DNA from: Bacteroidota bacterium
Lineage (GTDB): Bacteria > Bacteroidota > Bacteroidia > UKL13-3
Direction: 5' to 3'
Assembly: GCA_947491825.1 (NCBI GenBank)
Contig: CANLLM010000008.1
Location: forward strand, 1 to 42,125
Length of the DNA stretch: 42,125 nt
The position numbers were made by a program, and so were the translations under genes. Below the pieces are notes generated by a model. The model did not search any database and was not told where the DNA came from. It was given only the letters and a program-made list of their open reading frames with translations. Positions 1-9,631 of this stretch are shown in pieces (the stretch's first letter is position 1; each line of letters begins with the position of its first letter).

Positions 1-16
1 TTTAACATCTTGCAGC

Positions 17-1348
17 ATGAATTTATTGAGAATAATTAGTTTATACTTATTTATTTTAGGTTTAACTATCGCTCCAACCTTTGCACAAAATAACGCTGCA
101 GATATTACCCAAAGTGTTCTTGCCAATTTTAAAACACAACAGTTTGATAAAATTTATACCCTCCAAGATGCAACCATGAGGCGTTACATGGATGCAAACC
201 AACTTGAAGCAACCTGGAATAGTTTAATTGAAAACTATGATTCATTACAATACATTAACGAAACCATCATAACGGAAAAAGATTCGTTTAAAATTACGGA
301 GACTAAAATTGATTTCGTTAAAAAGAGTTTTCTATTCAAACTCACTATAAATTATAAAGGCGAAATATCTGGGATGTATTTTTTAAATACCAAACTAAAG
401 TACACCCCTCCCGATTACATTAACACCTTAAGTTTTGTTGAAATTAAATTAGCAGTGCCCACAAAAAATATTTTTAGCGAAGGCGTATTGAGTTTACCAA
501 AAGTACAACAAAACTTACCATTGGTAATTATAGTTGGCGGTAGCGGTGGAACGGATAAAGATGGCACATTAGGCCCTAATAAACCATACAACGATATTGC
601 TTGGGCACTTGCATCTAAAGGAATTGCAGTATATCGATACGATAAAAGAACAGCTAACCCTTCGAATTTAAAAGGCATTAAAAACCTAAATGAGTTTTTA
701 TTATATGAAGAATACGTTGAAGACTTAAAAAACATTGTGGTTTATTTTTCAGAAGACAAACGAATCAACCCAAAACAAATATTTATTGCTGGCCACAGCC
801 AAGGCGGATTTATGTTACCTTATTTTGCAAAGGCGTGCCCAAAGATTAAAGGTGTAATTAGTTTGGCTGGTAACTATAGCAATGTTGTTGATTTAATGGC
901 TTATCAGTTTGAATATTTAAAACAGTTTTTGCCTGACAGTGCATCAAAACAAGCCTATGATGTAATGATTAAAAAAGCTGAATACATGAAACTAAATATA
1001 CCATCAACCCAAATCAATAAAGACTCAATGATACCGGGTTTAACCATGGCTTATGTAAAAGATATGATGGACAACGGACCAGAAAAATTACATGCTGTTT
1101 TGCATAAAAAACCTGCTTTATTTATTCAGGGAGAAAGAGATTACCAAGTGCCCATGAGTGAATTTGAGTTATGGAAAAAAGCCATGCAAAAAAGCTGTTG
1201 TTCAACTTTTATCTCGTACCCAAAATTAAACCATCTACTTATGGAAGGTGAGGGTATTTCGCAACCAACTGAATATAATAAACCCAACAATGTTCCAGAA
1301 TATGTTGTAAACGAAATTGCTACTTGGGTTAAAAAGCAATACAAGTAA
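17..1348 (+). CDS. Secreted alpha/beta hydrolase with N-terminal DUF3887-like domain
   Basis: A 443-residue protein that starts with a signal peptide (hydrophobic stretch, cleavage probably after TFAQ near residue 24), so it is exported. Residues of about 27-130 look like a DUF3887-type domain, which often precedes hydrolase domains. The rest is an alpha/beta hydrolase. The nucleophile elbow GHSQGG places the catalytic Ser at 261. GERDYQVP supplies the likely Asp at 375, and LNHLL supplies the His at 406. The oxyanion region is GGSGG near residues 175-179. The substrate is unknown; esterase or peptidase activity are both possible. It converges on the PorE-like gene, with only 3 bp between the two stop codons and no terminator visible there. 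The start lies 16 bases into the window, so its promoter is not fully visible. The triad is seen in the sequence; the enzyme class is known for the family. Confidence 0.85.
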   Translation: MNLLRIISLYLFILGLTIAPTFAQNNAADITQSVLANFKTQQFDKIYTLQDATMRRYMDANQLEATWNSLIENYDSLQYINETIITEKDSFKITETKIDFVKKSFLFKLTINYKGEISGMYFLNTKLKYTPPDYINTLSFVEIKLAVPTKNIFSEGVLSLPKVQQNLPLVIIVGGSGGTDKDGTLGPNKPYNDIAWALASKGIAVYRYDKRTANPSNLKGIKNLNEFLLYEEYVEDLKNIVVYFSEDKRINPKQIFIAGHSQGGFMLPYFAKACPKIKGVISLAGNYSNVVDLMAYQFEYLKQFLPDSASKQAYDVMIKKAEYMKLNIPSTQINKDSMIPGLTMAYVKDMMDNGPEKLHAVLHKKPALFIQGERDYQVPMSEFELWKKAMQKSCCSTFISYPKLNHLLMEGEGISQPTEYNKPNNVPEYVVNEIATWVKKQYK

Positions 1349-1351
1349 GTA

Positions 1352-3289
1352 TTATCGTCCTTTGTAATCGGTGCTTAATACCCTAAAAGTTGTTCTCCTG
1401 TTCTCTTGATGTTGGTCTTCATTACACTCAACTCCATCAGCACACTCATTAATTAATTTACTTTCTCCATAACCCACCGCAGTTAAACGCGCTTTTGCAA
1501 TTCCCTTTTTAAGTAAATAATCAACGCAACTTTGTGCGCGCCTCTGACTTAGTTTAAGGTTATAATTTTCATCTGCACGGCTATCTGTATGCGAGGCTAG
1601 TTCGATGGTAATGGTTGGATTGTTTTTTAGTATTAACACCACCGAGTCTAACACGTGAGCAGCTTCGGGTCTGATATCAGACTTATTCAAATCATAATAA
1701 ATACCTTGTAAGGTAAACTCAACACCTTGATCAGGAATTGGATTTAAATACAAAGTCAATTCAATGGTTGTATCTGCTTTAATATTTTGAGATGATACAG
1801 TGAGCGAATTGCTTTTGAAAAACTTTTCTTTAGCAGCGCTTATCTCTATATTTTGATTAAGTGCTAGCTCACTTATAAAGTTGCCTTTGCCGTCTGTTTT
1901 AAGCGATTTCAAGGGCATATTAGCCGTTATGGCAAATACGTCTGCATTTGAAACTGGCGTTTCGTCTTCCCTATTAATTACCCTACCTTTTACTAAAAAA
2001 ATAAATGGCTTAACACTTAGGCTATATAGATCATCATCCCCTAGTCCTCCTTCTCGGTTACTGGTAAAATATGCGAAAGGTTTTTGTATTTCAGTTTGAT
2101 TGCCTGAAAAAGTAATTCCAAAATCGTCTGCTCCACTATTAATAGGACTTTGTAAATTAATGGCCTTTGAGAATCCACCAACAGAATCTGTGGTATAAAA
2201 TAAATCTAAGCCTCCCATACCAAAGTGCCCTTTACTGGCAAAATAAATTTTTCCATCGGATTGAATGGCGGGGAACATATCGTCTTCAGTGGTGTTAACA
2301 TTGGGTCCTAAATTAACAGGAACGCCCCATTTTCCCGTTAAGGGATTATGGTTAATGTAATAAATATCTTTTTCGCCTATACTTCCGGGCATGTTACTTG
2401 CAAAATACAAACGTTTCATATCTGCAGTAAATGCGGGATGACCAACACTAAAGCTATCACTACAAAAAGGCAAAACTTGTGCTATACTCCACTGTTTATT
2501 TTGTTTATAGCTTACATATATTTTGCAATTCATTCCTTTACCATCTGAGCCATTGCATTGGGTAAAATACATGGTTGTATTTGTGCTATCAACCCAAGCT
2601 ACACCCTCATTATAATTGCTGTTAATTAAACCGCTTGGTTTAGAAACTGAACCAAATGAATTGTCGTTGATGTCGCTTTGGAAAATGTCTGCGCACTTTT
2701 GTCCAGTCCATTCAAAAATAATATTACCAGTAGCTTCCGTTCTTGATGAACTCCAAAATATTTTTCCATCAGATAAAAAAGGTGCATAGTCGCTGTAAGC
2801 CGTATTTAAAGATTTAACATTCTCTACCGAAAACTTTAATGGATTTAGTTTCCAATCGCCAGAAATCTTACAGGCTTGTAATTCTCGTATTGCCGCAATA
2901 TCACCAGGCATTTCAAATAAATAGTCGTTAAATTGTCTTGCAGCATCGCCATATCGCTCATAATTTTTTAACAACAAGCCATACGAGTACAAAATTTTAG
3001 CATCAGGATATTTGGTATTTATTAATTTCTCATACCACTCAAAAGCTTGCTTAAAATTATTGCTCAGTCTATAACTCTCTGCTATTTTAAAATTTATGGT
3101 TGCTTGTTGTTCTTCGTCTTTGACTTTAGTATAAAATTTTTTATATAAGGTTGCTGCCGAATTATATTTTTTGTTCATGAATAGCACATCAACTTTTTGT
3201 ATCTCAATTTCTATAGGAGTTACGGTGGTTGTTTGTGCGAAAGCATCTATGAAAAAACAAGACAAAAACAAAAGTATGGATACACGCAT
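1352..3289 (-). CDS. PorE-like protein: TPR, PD40 propeller, CRD and OmpA domains (paralogue 1)
   Basis: A 645-residue exported protein with a signal peptide ending near DAFAQ (residue 19). Domain order is TPR-like helices (about 25-150), PD40/WD40-like propeller blades (about 165-430, with repeats such as YFASN and YFTSN), a carboxypeptidase-regulatory-like domain (about 433-515) and a C-terminal OmpA-like peptidoglycan-binding domain (about 525-645). The OmpA part has IELASHTDSRAD followed by NLKLSQRRAQS, which are the residues that usually bind diaminopimelate. This four-domain order is that of PorE, a T9SS component that anchors to peptidoglycan. The protein could serve that role, or be one of the many PorE paralogues typical of Bacteroidota. 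It lacks a clear lipobox, unlike its neighbour. It follows the second paralogue on the same strand but behind a terminator, so it is probably transcribed separately. Confidence 0.85.
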   Translation of the reverse strand: MRVSILLFLSCFFIDAFAQTTTVTPIEIEIQKVDVLFMNKKYNSAATLYKKFYTKVKDEEQQATINFKIAESYRLSNNFKQAFEWYEKLINTKYPDAKILYSYGLLLKNYERYGDAARQFNDYLFEMPGDIAAIRELQACKISGDWKLNPLKFSVENVKSLNTAYSDYAPFLSDGKIFWSSSRTEATGNIIFEWTGQKCADIFQSDINDNSFGSVSKPSGLINSNYNEGVAWVDSTNTTMYFTQCNGSDGKGMNCKIYVSYKQNKQWSIAQVLPFCSDSFSVGHPAFTADMKRLYFASNMPGSIGEKDIYYINHNPLTGKWGVPVNLGPNVNTTEDDMFPAIQSDGKIYFASKGHFGMGGLDLFYTTDSVGGFSKAINLQSPINSGADDFGITFSGNQTEIQKPFAYFTSNREGGLGDDDLYSLSVKPFIFLVKGRVINREDETPVSNADVFAITANMPLKSLKTDGKGNFISELALNQNIEISAAKEKFFKSNSLTVSSQNIKADTTIELTLYLNPIPDQGVEFTLQGIYYDLNKSDIRPEAAHVLDSVVLILKNNPTITIELASHTDSRADENYNLKLSQRRAQSCVDYLLKKGIAKARLTAVGYGESKLINECADGVECNEDQHQENRRTTFRVLSTDYKGR

Positions 3290-3296
3290 ATACCTT

Positions 3297-3304
3297 CAAA
3301 GCTA
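3297..3304 (-). promoter_or_regulatory. Bacteroidota -7 element (TAGCTTTG) for the PorE-like gene
   Basis: Reads TAGCTTTG on the minus strand, a match to TAnnTTTG, with only 7 bases between it and the ATG at 3289. No clear TTTG lies 19 bases upstream. If used, the message would start at or next to the start codon. Confidence 0.45.
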
Positions 3305-3349
3305 ATAGAAAAACATGTAAAATTTAACGTAAACTTATCGCTATTATTA

Positions 3350-3462
3350 TAAAAAAAGGACGACTCGTTTACAGAGTCGTCCTTAAGATGTAGTGTAATT
3401 GAGGTATAATTTATTTGTTATTTTATCCCTTTAAGTGGTAAACTATTTTTATTGAACCACCG
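3350..3462 (-). ncRNA. Candidate small RNA, about 110 nt
   Basis: Between two minus-strand genes there is a promoter-like pair (TTTACA, 18 bp, TATAAT at 3469-3498), then about 105 bases without a credible reading frame, then a strong intrinsic terminator (3356-3384). The transcript would also hold a small 5' stem (GTGGT with ACCAC). The terminator of the upstream coding gene lies before this promoter, so the interval looks like an independent short transcription unit. No known RNA family was recognised. The promoter is sigma-70-like in the general sense and not the TAnnTTTG type seen elsewhere here, which lowers confidence. Confidence 0.4.
3356..3384 (-). terminator. Intrinsic terminator, probably of a small RNA
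   Basis: A perfect 11-bp stem (3356-3366 with 3374-3384), 7-base loop, followed on the minus strand by a run of T. It is a second terminator about 160 bp downstream of the one that ends the 682-residue PorE-like gene, so it must end a different transcript or act as a backup. Confidence 0.75.
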
Positions 3463-3468
3463 CATTTG

Positions 3469-3498
3469 ATTATACAATTTAAAATTAATTAATGTAAA
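3469..3498 (-). promoter_or_regulatory. Candidate promoter of the small RNA
   Basis: On the minus strand TTTACA at 3498-3493, an 18-bp spacer, and TATAAT at 3474-3469. Position and spacing are ideal for a transcript starting near 3462. The area is very AT-rich, so a chance match is possible. Confidence 0.4.
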
Positions 3499-3542
3499 AA
3501 CAACAATTATTTAAAGTTTTTAACTTTAACGTTTTAAAAAAT

Positions 3543-3562
3543 CCCACGAATTTCTTCGTGGG
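3543..3562 (-). terminator. Intrinsic terminator of the 682-residue PorE-like gene
   Basis: Perfect 8-bp stem CCCACGAA / TTCGTGGG with a 4-base loop, followed on the minus strand by a T run (the A run at 3535-3541). It lies 26 bp after the stop codon of the gene it ends. Confidence 0.85.
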
Positions 3563-3587
3563 CTTCTTAGGTCTATTATTTTTGAAT

Positions 3588-5636
3588 TTACCTTCTTGGT
3601 GTAGGGGTTGTTCCGGGTCTTGTACCCGGTTTTGTTGTGCTAGGCTTTGCTTTAGGATCAACTGGTACGTCTTTAGGCTTAGGACGGTAGTCGTTACCTA
3701 ATAATTTAACCGTTGTTCTACGATTCATCTGATGCTCTTCTTCAGTACACTGGCGTTTAACGTAGTTACCTTCGCAAGCACAATCGTTAACCAATTTACT
3801 TTCGCCATATCCTTTAGCTACTAAACGAGCCGAGTCGATACCTTGACGAATAATGTATGAAACAGCTGAATCTGCGCGTCTTTGTGATAGATTTTCGTTG
3901 TATGCGGAATCTGCACGACAATCCGTATGAGAGGCTAATTCAATACGAACTTTAGGGTAGCGATTAAGGGTAATTACTAATGAGTCTAGAATTCTTCCTG
4001 CATCAGGACGAATATTTGCTTTATCCAAATCATAATAAATACCTTCTACTTTAATTGCATTTTCATAATCAAACGGATTTAAATCAAGGTCTTGAACCAA
4101 ATCAGTTGAAACATCTAAACCTTTTGTAGTTTGAAATCCAATCTTACTATCATAATAATCTTCATGTGAACCAAACAACTCAACATCAGTTTTAGGCTTT
4201 AAATTTATTTTGTATGAACCCGCAGCATCTGTTTTAATAACAATTTTCCCGGTGTCAACACTTGTAGTTAATGTAATAAAAGTATTTGCAAGTATTTGTT
4301 TAGTTTTTATATCACGTGCAACACCACTTAATGTAAACACCAATGGATCCATGTAAAAAAGCCAGATATCATCCTGCCCTTTTGTTCCTTCACGGTTACT
4401 TGCTAAATAACCACTTTCTTTATCTTTTGATAGTATAATCGAAAAATCGTCACCTCCAGAATTTATTGGAGATTTCATATTTACGGGTGTCCCCCAATCT
4501 GTTGTTGATCCAGTGGTATAAAAAATATCCATAGCCCCAATACCAGTATGTCCATTTGAGGAGAAATATAATGTTCCATCTTCATGGATAAATGGATAAA
4601 CTTCATCTTTATCTGTATTAACTGTTGGACCAAGGTTAATCGGATCACCCCAAGTTTTACTTCGTTTACTGTATGTTACGTACCAAATATCTTTTCCACC
4701 CTCGCCACCAGGCATATCAGAAGAAAAATACATGATTTGATTATCTTTTGTTAAGGACGGATGCCCACTATTAAACGAATCAGAAGAAAATTCAAGTGGA
4801 TTAACTTCTATCCAATCTTGACCTGATAACGTTGCTGTCCAAATACGGCAAAATTTACCCTTTCCATCTTTACCATTGCATTGGGTGAAGTACATCGTTC
4901 CACCTTTGTTATCAAAAGCTACTGTACCGTCATTGTAAGGAGAGTTTACATTCTCTTTATCAACTAAAGCAGGCATTTCATATTTTATACTGTTTGGATT
5001 TTTCTTATCTACTTTGTATACCACTTTATATACATCCGTAAAAAAGTTTGCAGTCCAACCATACGCTTTATTGCTTGCACCCTTCTCCCTATCGCTAGTA
5101 AAAAAGAGTTGGTCCTTTTTGTAAAACATAGGTGCAAAATCACTCCATTTACTATTAATTGCCTTCACATTCTCTAACTTGTAACGGGTTTTTTCGTTCT
5201 TCCACTTCAAAGCTAATTCACAACCACGAATTTTACTGTCAACTTTAGTGTCAGATGGGGCAAGTTTTTTGTAATTATTATATTCAATAATTGCTTCCGA
5301 AAAACGACCTTGAGACTTAATACTCTCGGCAAGTTTCAGTTGAGCATCTACATTTTTAGGATCGGCCTTAACCGTTTTTTTATACCAACCTTCGGCATTT
5401 TTCATGTCGTTGGCCATATAATAACATTCTGCCGTTTGAAAGCATGATTCGTTCTTCTCGTCTTTGTTTTTAGTCTTGCTATACACAGCTTTGTAGTTTT
5501 CACCAGCTACTGCATACTCTTTTTTCGCTAAAGCCTCACGAGCAGCTTGCATTGAACCCTTTTTAGCTCCACACGATAAGACTATTGAGGTAAGTATTAT
5601 GGCAAGAAAAGAGAAAATAATATTGCTTTTTTTCAT
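3588..5636 (-). CDS. PorE-like lipoprotein: TPR, PD40 propeller, CRD and OmpA domains (paralogue 2)
   Basis: A 682-residue protein with the same domain order as its downstream neighbour. It begins with a lipoprotein signal peptide whose lipobox is VLSCG, putting the lipidated Cys at about residue 22. TPR repeats cover about 25-155, PD40 blades about 165-430, a carboxypeptidase-regulatory-like domain about 432-525, and an OmpA peptidoglycan-binding domain about 540-655 (IELASHTDCRAD, NENLSQRRADS). A Pro/Thr/Lys-rich tail closes the protein. The size (PorE is near 670 residues), lipid anchor and domain order make it a better PorE candidate than paralogue 1. The OmpA domain holds a Cys-containing loop (NDCACEG...RQC), partly shared with the other copy (NECADGVEC). 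The role at the T9SS is inferred from architecture; other PorE-like paralogues exist in most Bacteroidota genomes. Confidence 0.85.
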   Translation of the reverse strand: MKKSNIIFSFLAIILTSIVLSCGAKKGSMQAAREALAKKEYAVAGENYKAVYSKTKNKDEKNESCFQTAECYYMANDMKNAEGWYKKTVKADPKNVDAQLKLAESIKSQGRFSEAIIEYNNYKKLAPSDTKVDSKIRGCELALKWKNEKTRYKLENVKAINSKWSDFAPMFYKKDQLFFTSDREKGASNKAYGWTANFFTDVYKVVYKVDKKNPNSIKYEMPALVDKENVNSPYNDGTVAFDNKGGTMYFTQCNGKDGKGKFCRIWTATLSGQDWIEVNPLEFSSDSFNSGHPSLTKDNQIMYFSSDMPGGEGGKDIWYVTYSKRSKTWGDPINLGPTVNTDKDEVYPFIHEDGTLYFSSNGHTGIGAMDIFYTTGSTTDWGTPVNMKSPINSGGDDFSIILSKDKESGYLASNREGTKGQDDIWLFYMDPLVFTLSGVARDIKTKQILANTFITLTTSVDTGKIVIKTDAAGSYKINLKPKTDVELFGSHEDYYDSKIGFQTTKGLDVSTDLVQDLDLNPFDYENAIKVEGIYYDLDKANIRPDAGRILDSLVITLNRYPKVRIELASHTDCRADSAYNENLSQRRADSAVSYIIRQGIDSARLVAKGYGESKLVNDCACEGNYVKRQCTEEEHQMNRRTTVKLLGNDYRPKPKDVPVDPKAKPSTTKPGTRPGTTPTPRR

Positions 5637-5763
5637 TGTATAAATGTCGGTTTTAAATACGCTTGCTACTAATTTAGTACAAAATGTTTAAGCTAATATA
5701 AACACAAAATATTTAAAATATCAAGCGTATTTTAGATGGTACTTAAAAATGGGTGCGATTACC

Positions 5764-7950
5764 CTACTTAATAAACAGTAACTCTCTGTATTTGGGCAAC
5801 TTCCACAAATCATCTTCAATCATAAATTCTAAGGAATCACTTGCATTTCTTATTACATCAAACAACGGTTTTACTTTATGACAAAATGCTAAAGCACGTT
5901 TGTGGGTATCCTCAATATGATGAGCCTTTTCTGTTTCTGCTACTAACTTTTTTGTGTACTCATGAATGGTATTAATATGCTTTGATATGGTTTGAACCAT
6001 TTCAAACTGTGCACTATAAAGGGATTTTGAAACTCCTGCTGATTTTAGACTAGAAATACAAGCCGCTAGTTTTGTTTGATACTCTACCGCAGCAGGAATA
6101 ACATGTGAAGTGGCTAATTGAGCCATAACTTTTGCCTCAATATCAATTTTCTTTACATAACTTTCTTGCATGATATCATAACGAGCATCTAATTCGCGCA
6201 CATCAAAAACATTATTATCTGCAAATAACTTTTTTGATGCTGGGGCAATGTATGCGTTCAATGCTTCAGGCGTTGTTTTGATATTGCTCAATCCACGTTT
6301 TTTAGCTTCTTTAACCCACTCATCACCGTAACCATTTCCTTCAAAAAGAATTTTTTTACTGGTTGTATAGTAAGCTTTAAGGATCTCTAATATGGCATCT
6401 TCCTTCTTTTTCCCTTTTTTAATTTGAGCATCTACATCTGCTTTAAATACTTTTAATTGCTCAGCCATAATGGTATTTAAAACAATCATTGCATTGGCAG
6501 AGTTTGCAGAAGAACCAACGGCACGGAACTCAAATTTATTTCCGGTGAAGGCGAAAGGAGATGTTCTATTTCTATCTGTGTTATCTAATAAAATTTCAGG
6601 AATCTTTTGAATATCAATTGTTGTTTTTGATGTTTTTAGGGCCGCCTTTGCTTTAGGTGATATCAAATCCTCTAACACATGCGTTAATTGCGTTCCGATA
6701 AACACAGACATGATTGCAGGAGGTGCCTCGTTAGCTCCCAATCGGTGATCGTTTGAGGCTGATGCGATACTTGCACGCAATAAATCGGCATGGTTATGCA
6801 CAGCCTTAATGGTATTAATAAAAAAAGTTAGAAACTGTAGATTAGTATGAGGCGTTTTACCAGGAGCCAATAAGTTAACCCCCGTATTTGTAATTAAACT
6901 CCAGTTGTTATGTTTACCACTTCCGTTTACTCCAGCAAATGGCTTTTCGTGTAACAGCACCTTTAAACCATGCTTAACTGCCACCTTATCCATCACATCC
7001 ATTAATAATTGGTTGTGATCAATAGCTAAGTTTACTTCTTCAAAATTTGGAGCACACTCGAATTGACCTGGAGCAACTTCATTATGACGGGTTTTTAAAG
7101 GAATTCCTAATTTATAACATTCTACCTCAAACTCAACCATAAAGTCTAATATTCGAGGGGGGACAGTCCCAAAATAATGGTCTTCCAATTGCTGTCCTTT
7201 TTCAGGCAAATGACCAAGTAAAGTGCGTCCTGTTAACATTAAATCGGGACGTGCATGATAAAATGCCGCATCAACCAAAAAATATTCCTGTTCTATACCT
7301 AGGCTTGCTAATGCCTTTGTTACGTTTTTATCAAAGTAGCTTGAGCACACATCAACCACAACATTTTCTACTGCATTTAGTGCCTTTAATAATGGCGCTT
7401 TGTAATCCAATGCCTCACCTGTGTAAGAAACAAAAATGGTAGGTATGCACAATGTTTTACTGTTTTCACCCTCCATAATAAATGCAGGAGATGAAGGATC
7501 CCAAGCAGTATATCCGCGTGCTTCAAATGTATTTCTTAAGCCTCCGTTAGGAAAACTTGATGCATCAGGTTCTTGTTGAACCAATGCACTTCCTGCAAAT
7601 TTTTCTATTGAGCGTCCATCTTCAGTTGGTTCAAAAAATGCATCATGTTTTTCGGCTGTTGAACCAGTGAGTGGCTGAAACCAATGCGTATAGTGCGTTA
7701 CTCCATGCGTCATGGCCCAGTTTTTCATTCCAGATGCTACTTGATTAGCTACTTTACGATCAATTTTTTCGCCATGCTTAATTGCACTGCAAACCGCCTC
7801 ATAAGCTTCTTTGTCTAAAAAGTTTTTCATCGCAGCATCGCTAAATACACGTGAGTTGTAATAATCAGAAACTACTGTTGATGGAATATTAACTTTTACA
7901 CTGGTACGGTTAAGTACTCTTTCAATTGCTTTAAAGCGTAATGAAGACAT
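5764..7950 (-). CDS. glnN: Glutamine synthetase type III
   Basis: A 728-residue cytoplasmic enzyme that makes glutamine from glutamate, ammonia and ATP. The length, about 1.6 times that of type I enzymes, and the motifs fit the GSIII family common in Bacteroidota. Visible signatures are NEVAPGQFE (about residue 290), HEKPFAGVNGSGKHNNWS (about 335) with the metal and ATP-site residues, and NRTSPFAFTGNKFEFRAVGSS (about 460-480). The C-terminal third is helical and is the extra domain of type III enzymes. It appears to be a single-gene unit; no glnK or amtB is next to it. Its upstream region (7951-8161) is shared with the divergent HTH gene, but I see only weak promoter matches there (GTTATTTG). 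Nitrogen control is expected from the family but no operator can be pointed to. Confidence 0.97.
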   Translation of the reverse strand: MSSLRFKAIERVLNRTSVKVNIPSTVVSDYYNSRVFSDAAMKNFLDKEAYEAVCSAIKHGEKIDRKVANQVASGMKNWAMTHGVTHYTHWFQPLTGSTAEKHDAFFEPTEDGRSIEKFAGSALVQQEPDASSFPNGGLRNTFEARGYTAWDPSSPAFIMEGENSKTLCIPTIFVSYTGEALDYKAPLLKALNAVENVVVDVCSSYFDKNVTKALASLGIEQEYFLVDAAFYHARPDLMLTGRTLLGHLPEKGQQLEDHYFGTVPPRILDFMVEFEVECYKLGIPLKTRHNEVAPGQFECAPNFEEVNLAIDHNQLLMDVMDKVAVKHGLKVLLHEKPFAGVNGSGKHNNWSLITNTGVNLLAPGKTPHTNLQFLTFFINTIKAVHNHADLLRASIASASNDHRLGANEAPPAIMSVFIGTQLTHVLEDLISPKAKAALKTSKTTIDIQKIPEILLDNTDRNRTSPFAFTGNKFEFRAVGSSANSANAMIVLNTIMAEQLKVFKADVDAQIKKGKKKEDAILEILKAYYTTSKKILFEGNGYGDEWVKEAKKRGLSNIKTTPEALNAYIAPASKKLFADNNVFDVRELDARYDIMQESYVKKIDIEAKVMAQLATSHVIPAAVEYQTKLAACISSLKSAGVSKSLYSAQFEMVQTISKHINTIHEYTKKLVAETEKAHHIEDTHKRALAFCHKVKPLFDVIRNASDSLEFMIEDDLWKLPKYRELLFIK

Positions 7951-8161
7951 ATGATTGGTAATTAAATTTTGTGGTACAAATAACTTAACAAGTCAGAAAA
8001 TTAACACGTTACAATTAGCAACTTAGCAGCCACAATTTATAAAGTGTTGGAAATTAGGTTAGTTATTTTAAAAATATTTTAAACTTGTGCATTATAATAC
8101 ATATTTATTTATATTTTTATGCCTGTTAAATTATTGACATGTATTATATTGCATATTAATT

Positions 8162-8362
8162 ATGAATATATTAGAAATTTCAGTAATAATTAGGAAAAAA
8201 CGCGACCAAATGGGGATAACGCAGCAAGATTTGGCTGATAGAAGTGGCATACACCTGCGCAGTATCAATAACATTGAGGGTGGAAAGGCAAATCCATCAT
8301 TGGATACGCTATTAAAAATTGCTGAGGTATTAAGGCTAGAAGTAATTGTGCGCACACAATAA
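8162..8362 (+). CDS. Small HTH (XRE/HipB-like) DNA-binding protein
   Basis: A 66-residue protein made almost entirely of one HTH_3 (Cro/C1) domain: GITQQDLADRSGI forms helices 2-3 and INNIEGGKANPSLDTLLKIAEVL the rest. The C-terminus (LRLEVIVRTQ) resembles HipB-type antitoxins, which are usually followed by a HipA kinase. No hipA-like or other toxin frame follows: the next 146 bp hold only a terminator before the convergent gap gene. It could be an orphan regulator or the remnant of a toxin-antitoxin pair. Its upstream region is shared with glnN, so glnN is one possible target, but this is a guess from position only. Confidence 0.8.
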   Translation: MNILEISVIIRKKRDQMGITQQDLADRSGIHLRSINNIEGGKANPSLDTLLKIAEVLRLEVIVRTQ

Positions 8363-8457
8363 GATAACTGCTGTTAAATGAGCAATTATCTTTTGTAAGG
8401 TAACAGCCACCAAATTGAAGGAGTGAATTGCATGATAAATAGCCCTATTTAATAAAA

Positions 8458-8489
8458 AAAGAGGCTGTCTTATATAAGATAGCCTCTTT
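8458..8489. terminator. Bidirectional terminator between the HTH gene and gap
   Basis: A 14-bp stem with one G-U pair (8458-8471 with 8476-8489) and a 4-base loop. The minus side is followed by a T run (A run at 8454-8460), so it ends gap, and the plus side by TTTAAATTTT, so it may also end the HTH gene. Confidence 0.85.
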
Positions 8490-8508
8490 AAATTTTATTC
8501 CATATAAA

Positions 8509-9534
<1,026 letters not shown>

Positions 9535-9546
9535 TTATAAGTTTGG

Positions 9547-9577
9547 CAAAGGTATCCTTTGATTTTTTTTTTACAAA
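9547..9577 (-). promoter_or_regulatory. gap promoter (TTTG, 19 bp, TACCTTTG)
   Basis: On the minus strand TTTG at 9577-9574, exactly 19 bp, then TACCTTTG at 9554-9547. This is a full match to the Bacteroidota consensus. The start of transcription would fall about 35 bases before the ATG. Confidence 0.85.
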
Positions 9578-9581
9578 TTAT

Positions 9582-9611
9582 TTTGCATTTTAAAAAATGT
9601 ACGTACATTTG
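9582..9611 (+). promoter_or_regulatory. tRNA-Glu promoter (TTTG, 18 bp, TACATTTG)
   Basis: TTTG at 9582-9585, an 18-bp spacer, and TACATTTG at 9604-9611, 20 bases before the tRNA. It lies 4 bp from the divergent gap promoter, so the two polymerases could compete. Confidence 0.8.
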
Positions 9612-9631
9612 CACTCCCGAAAACAACGAAT

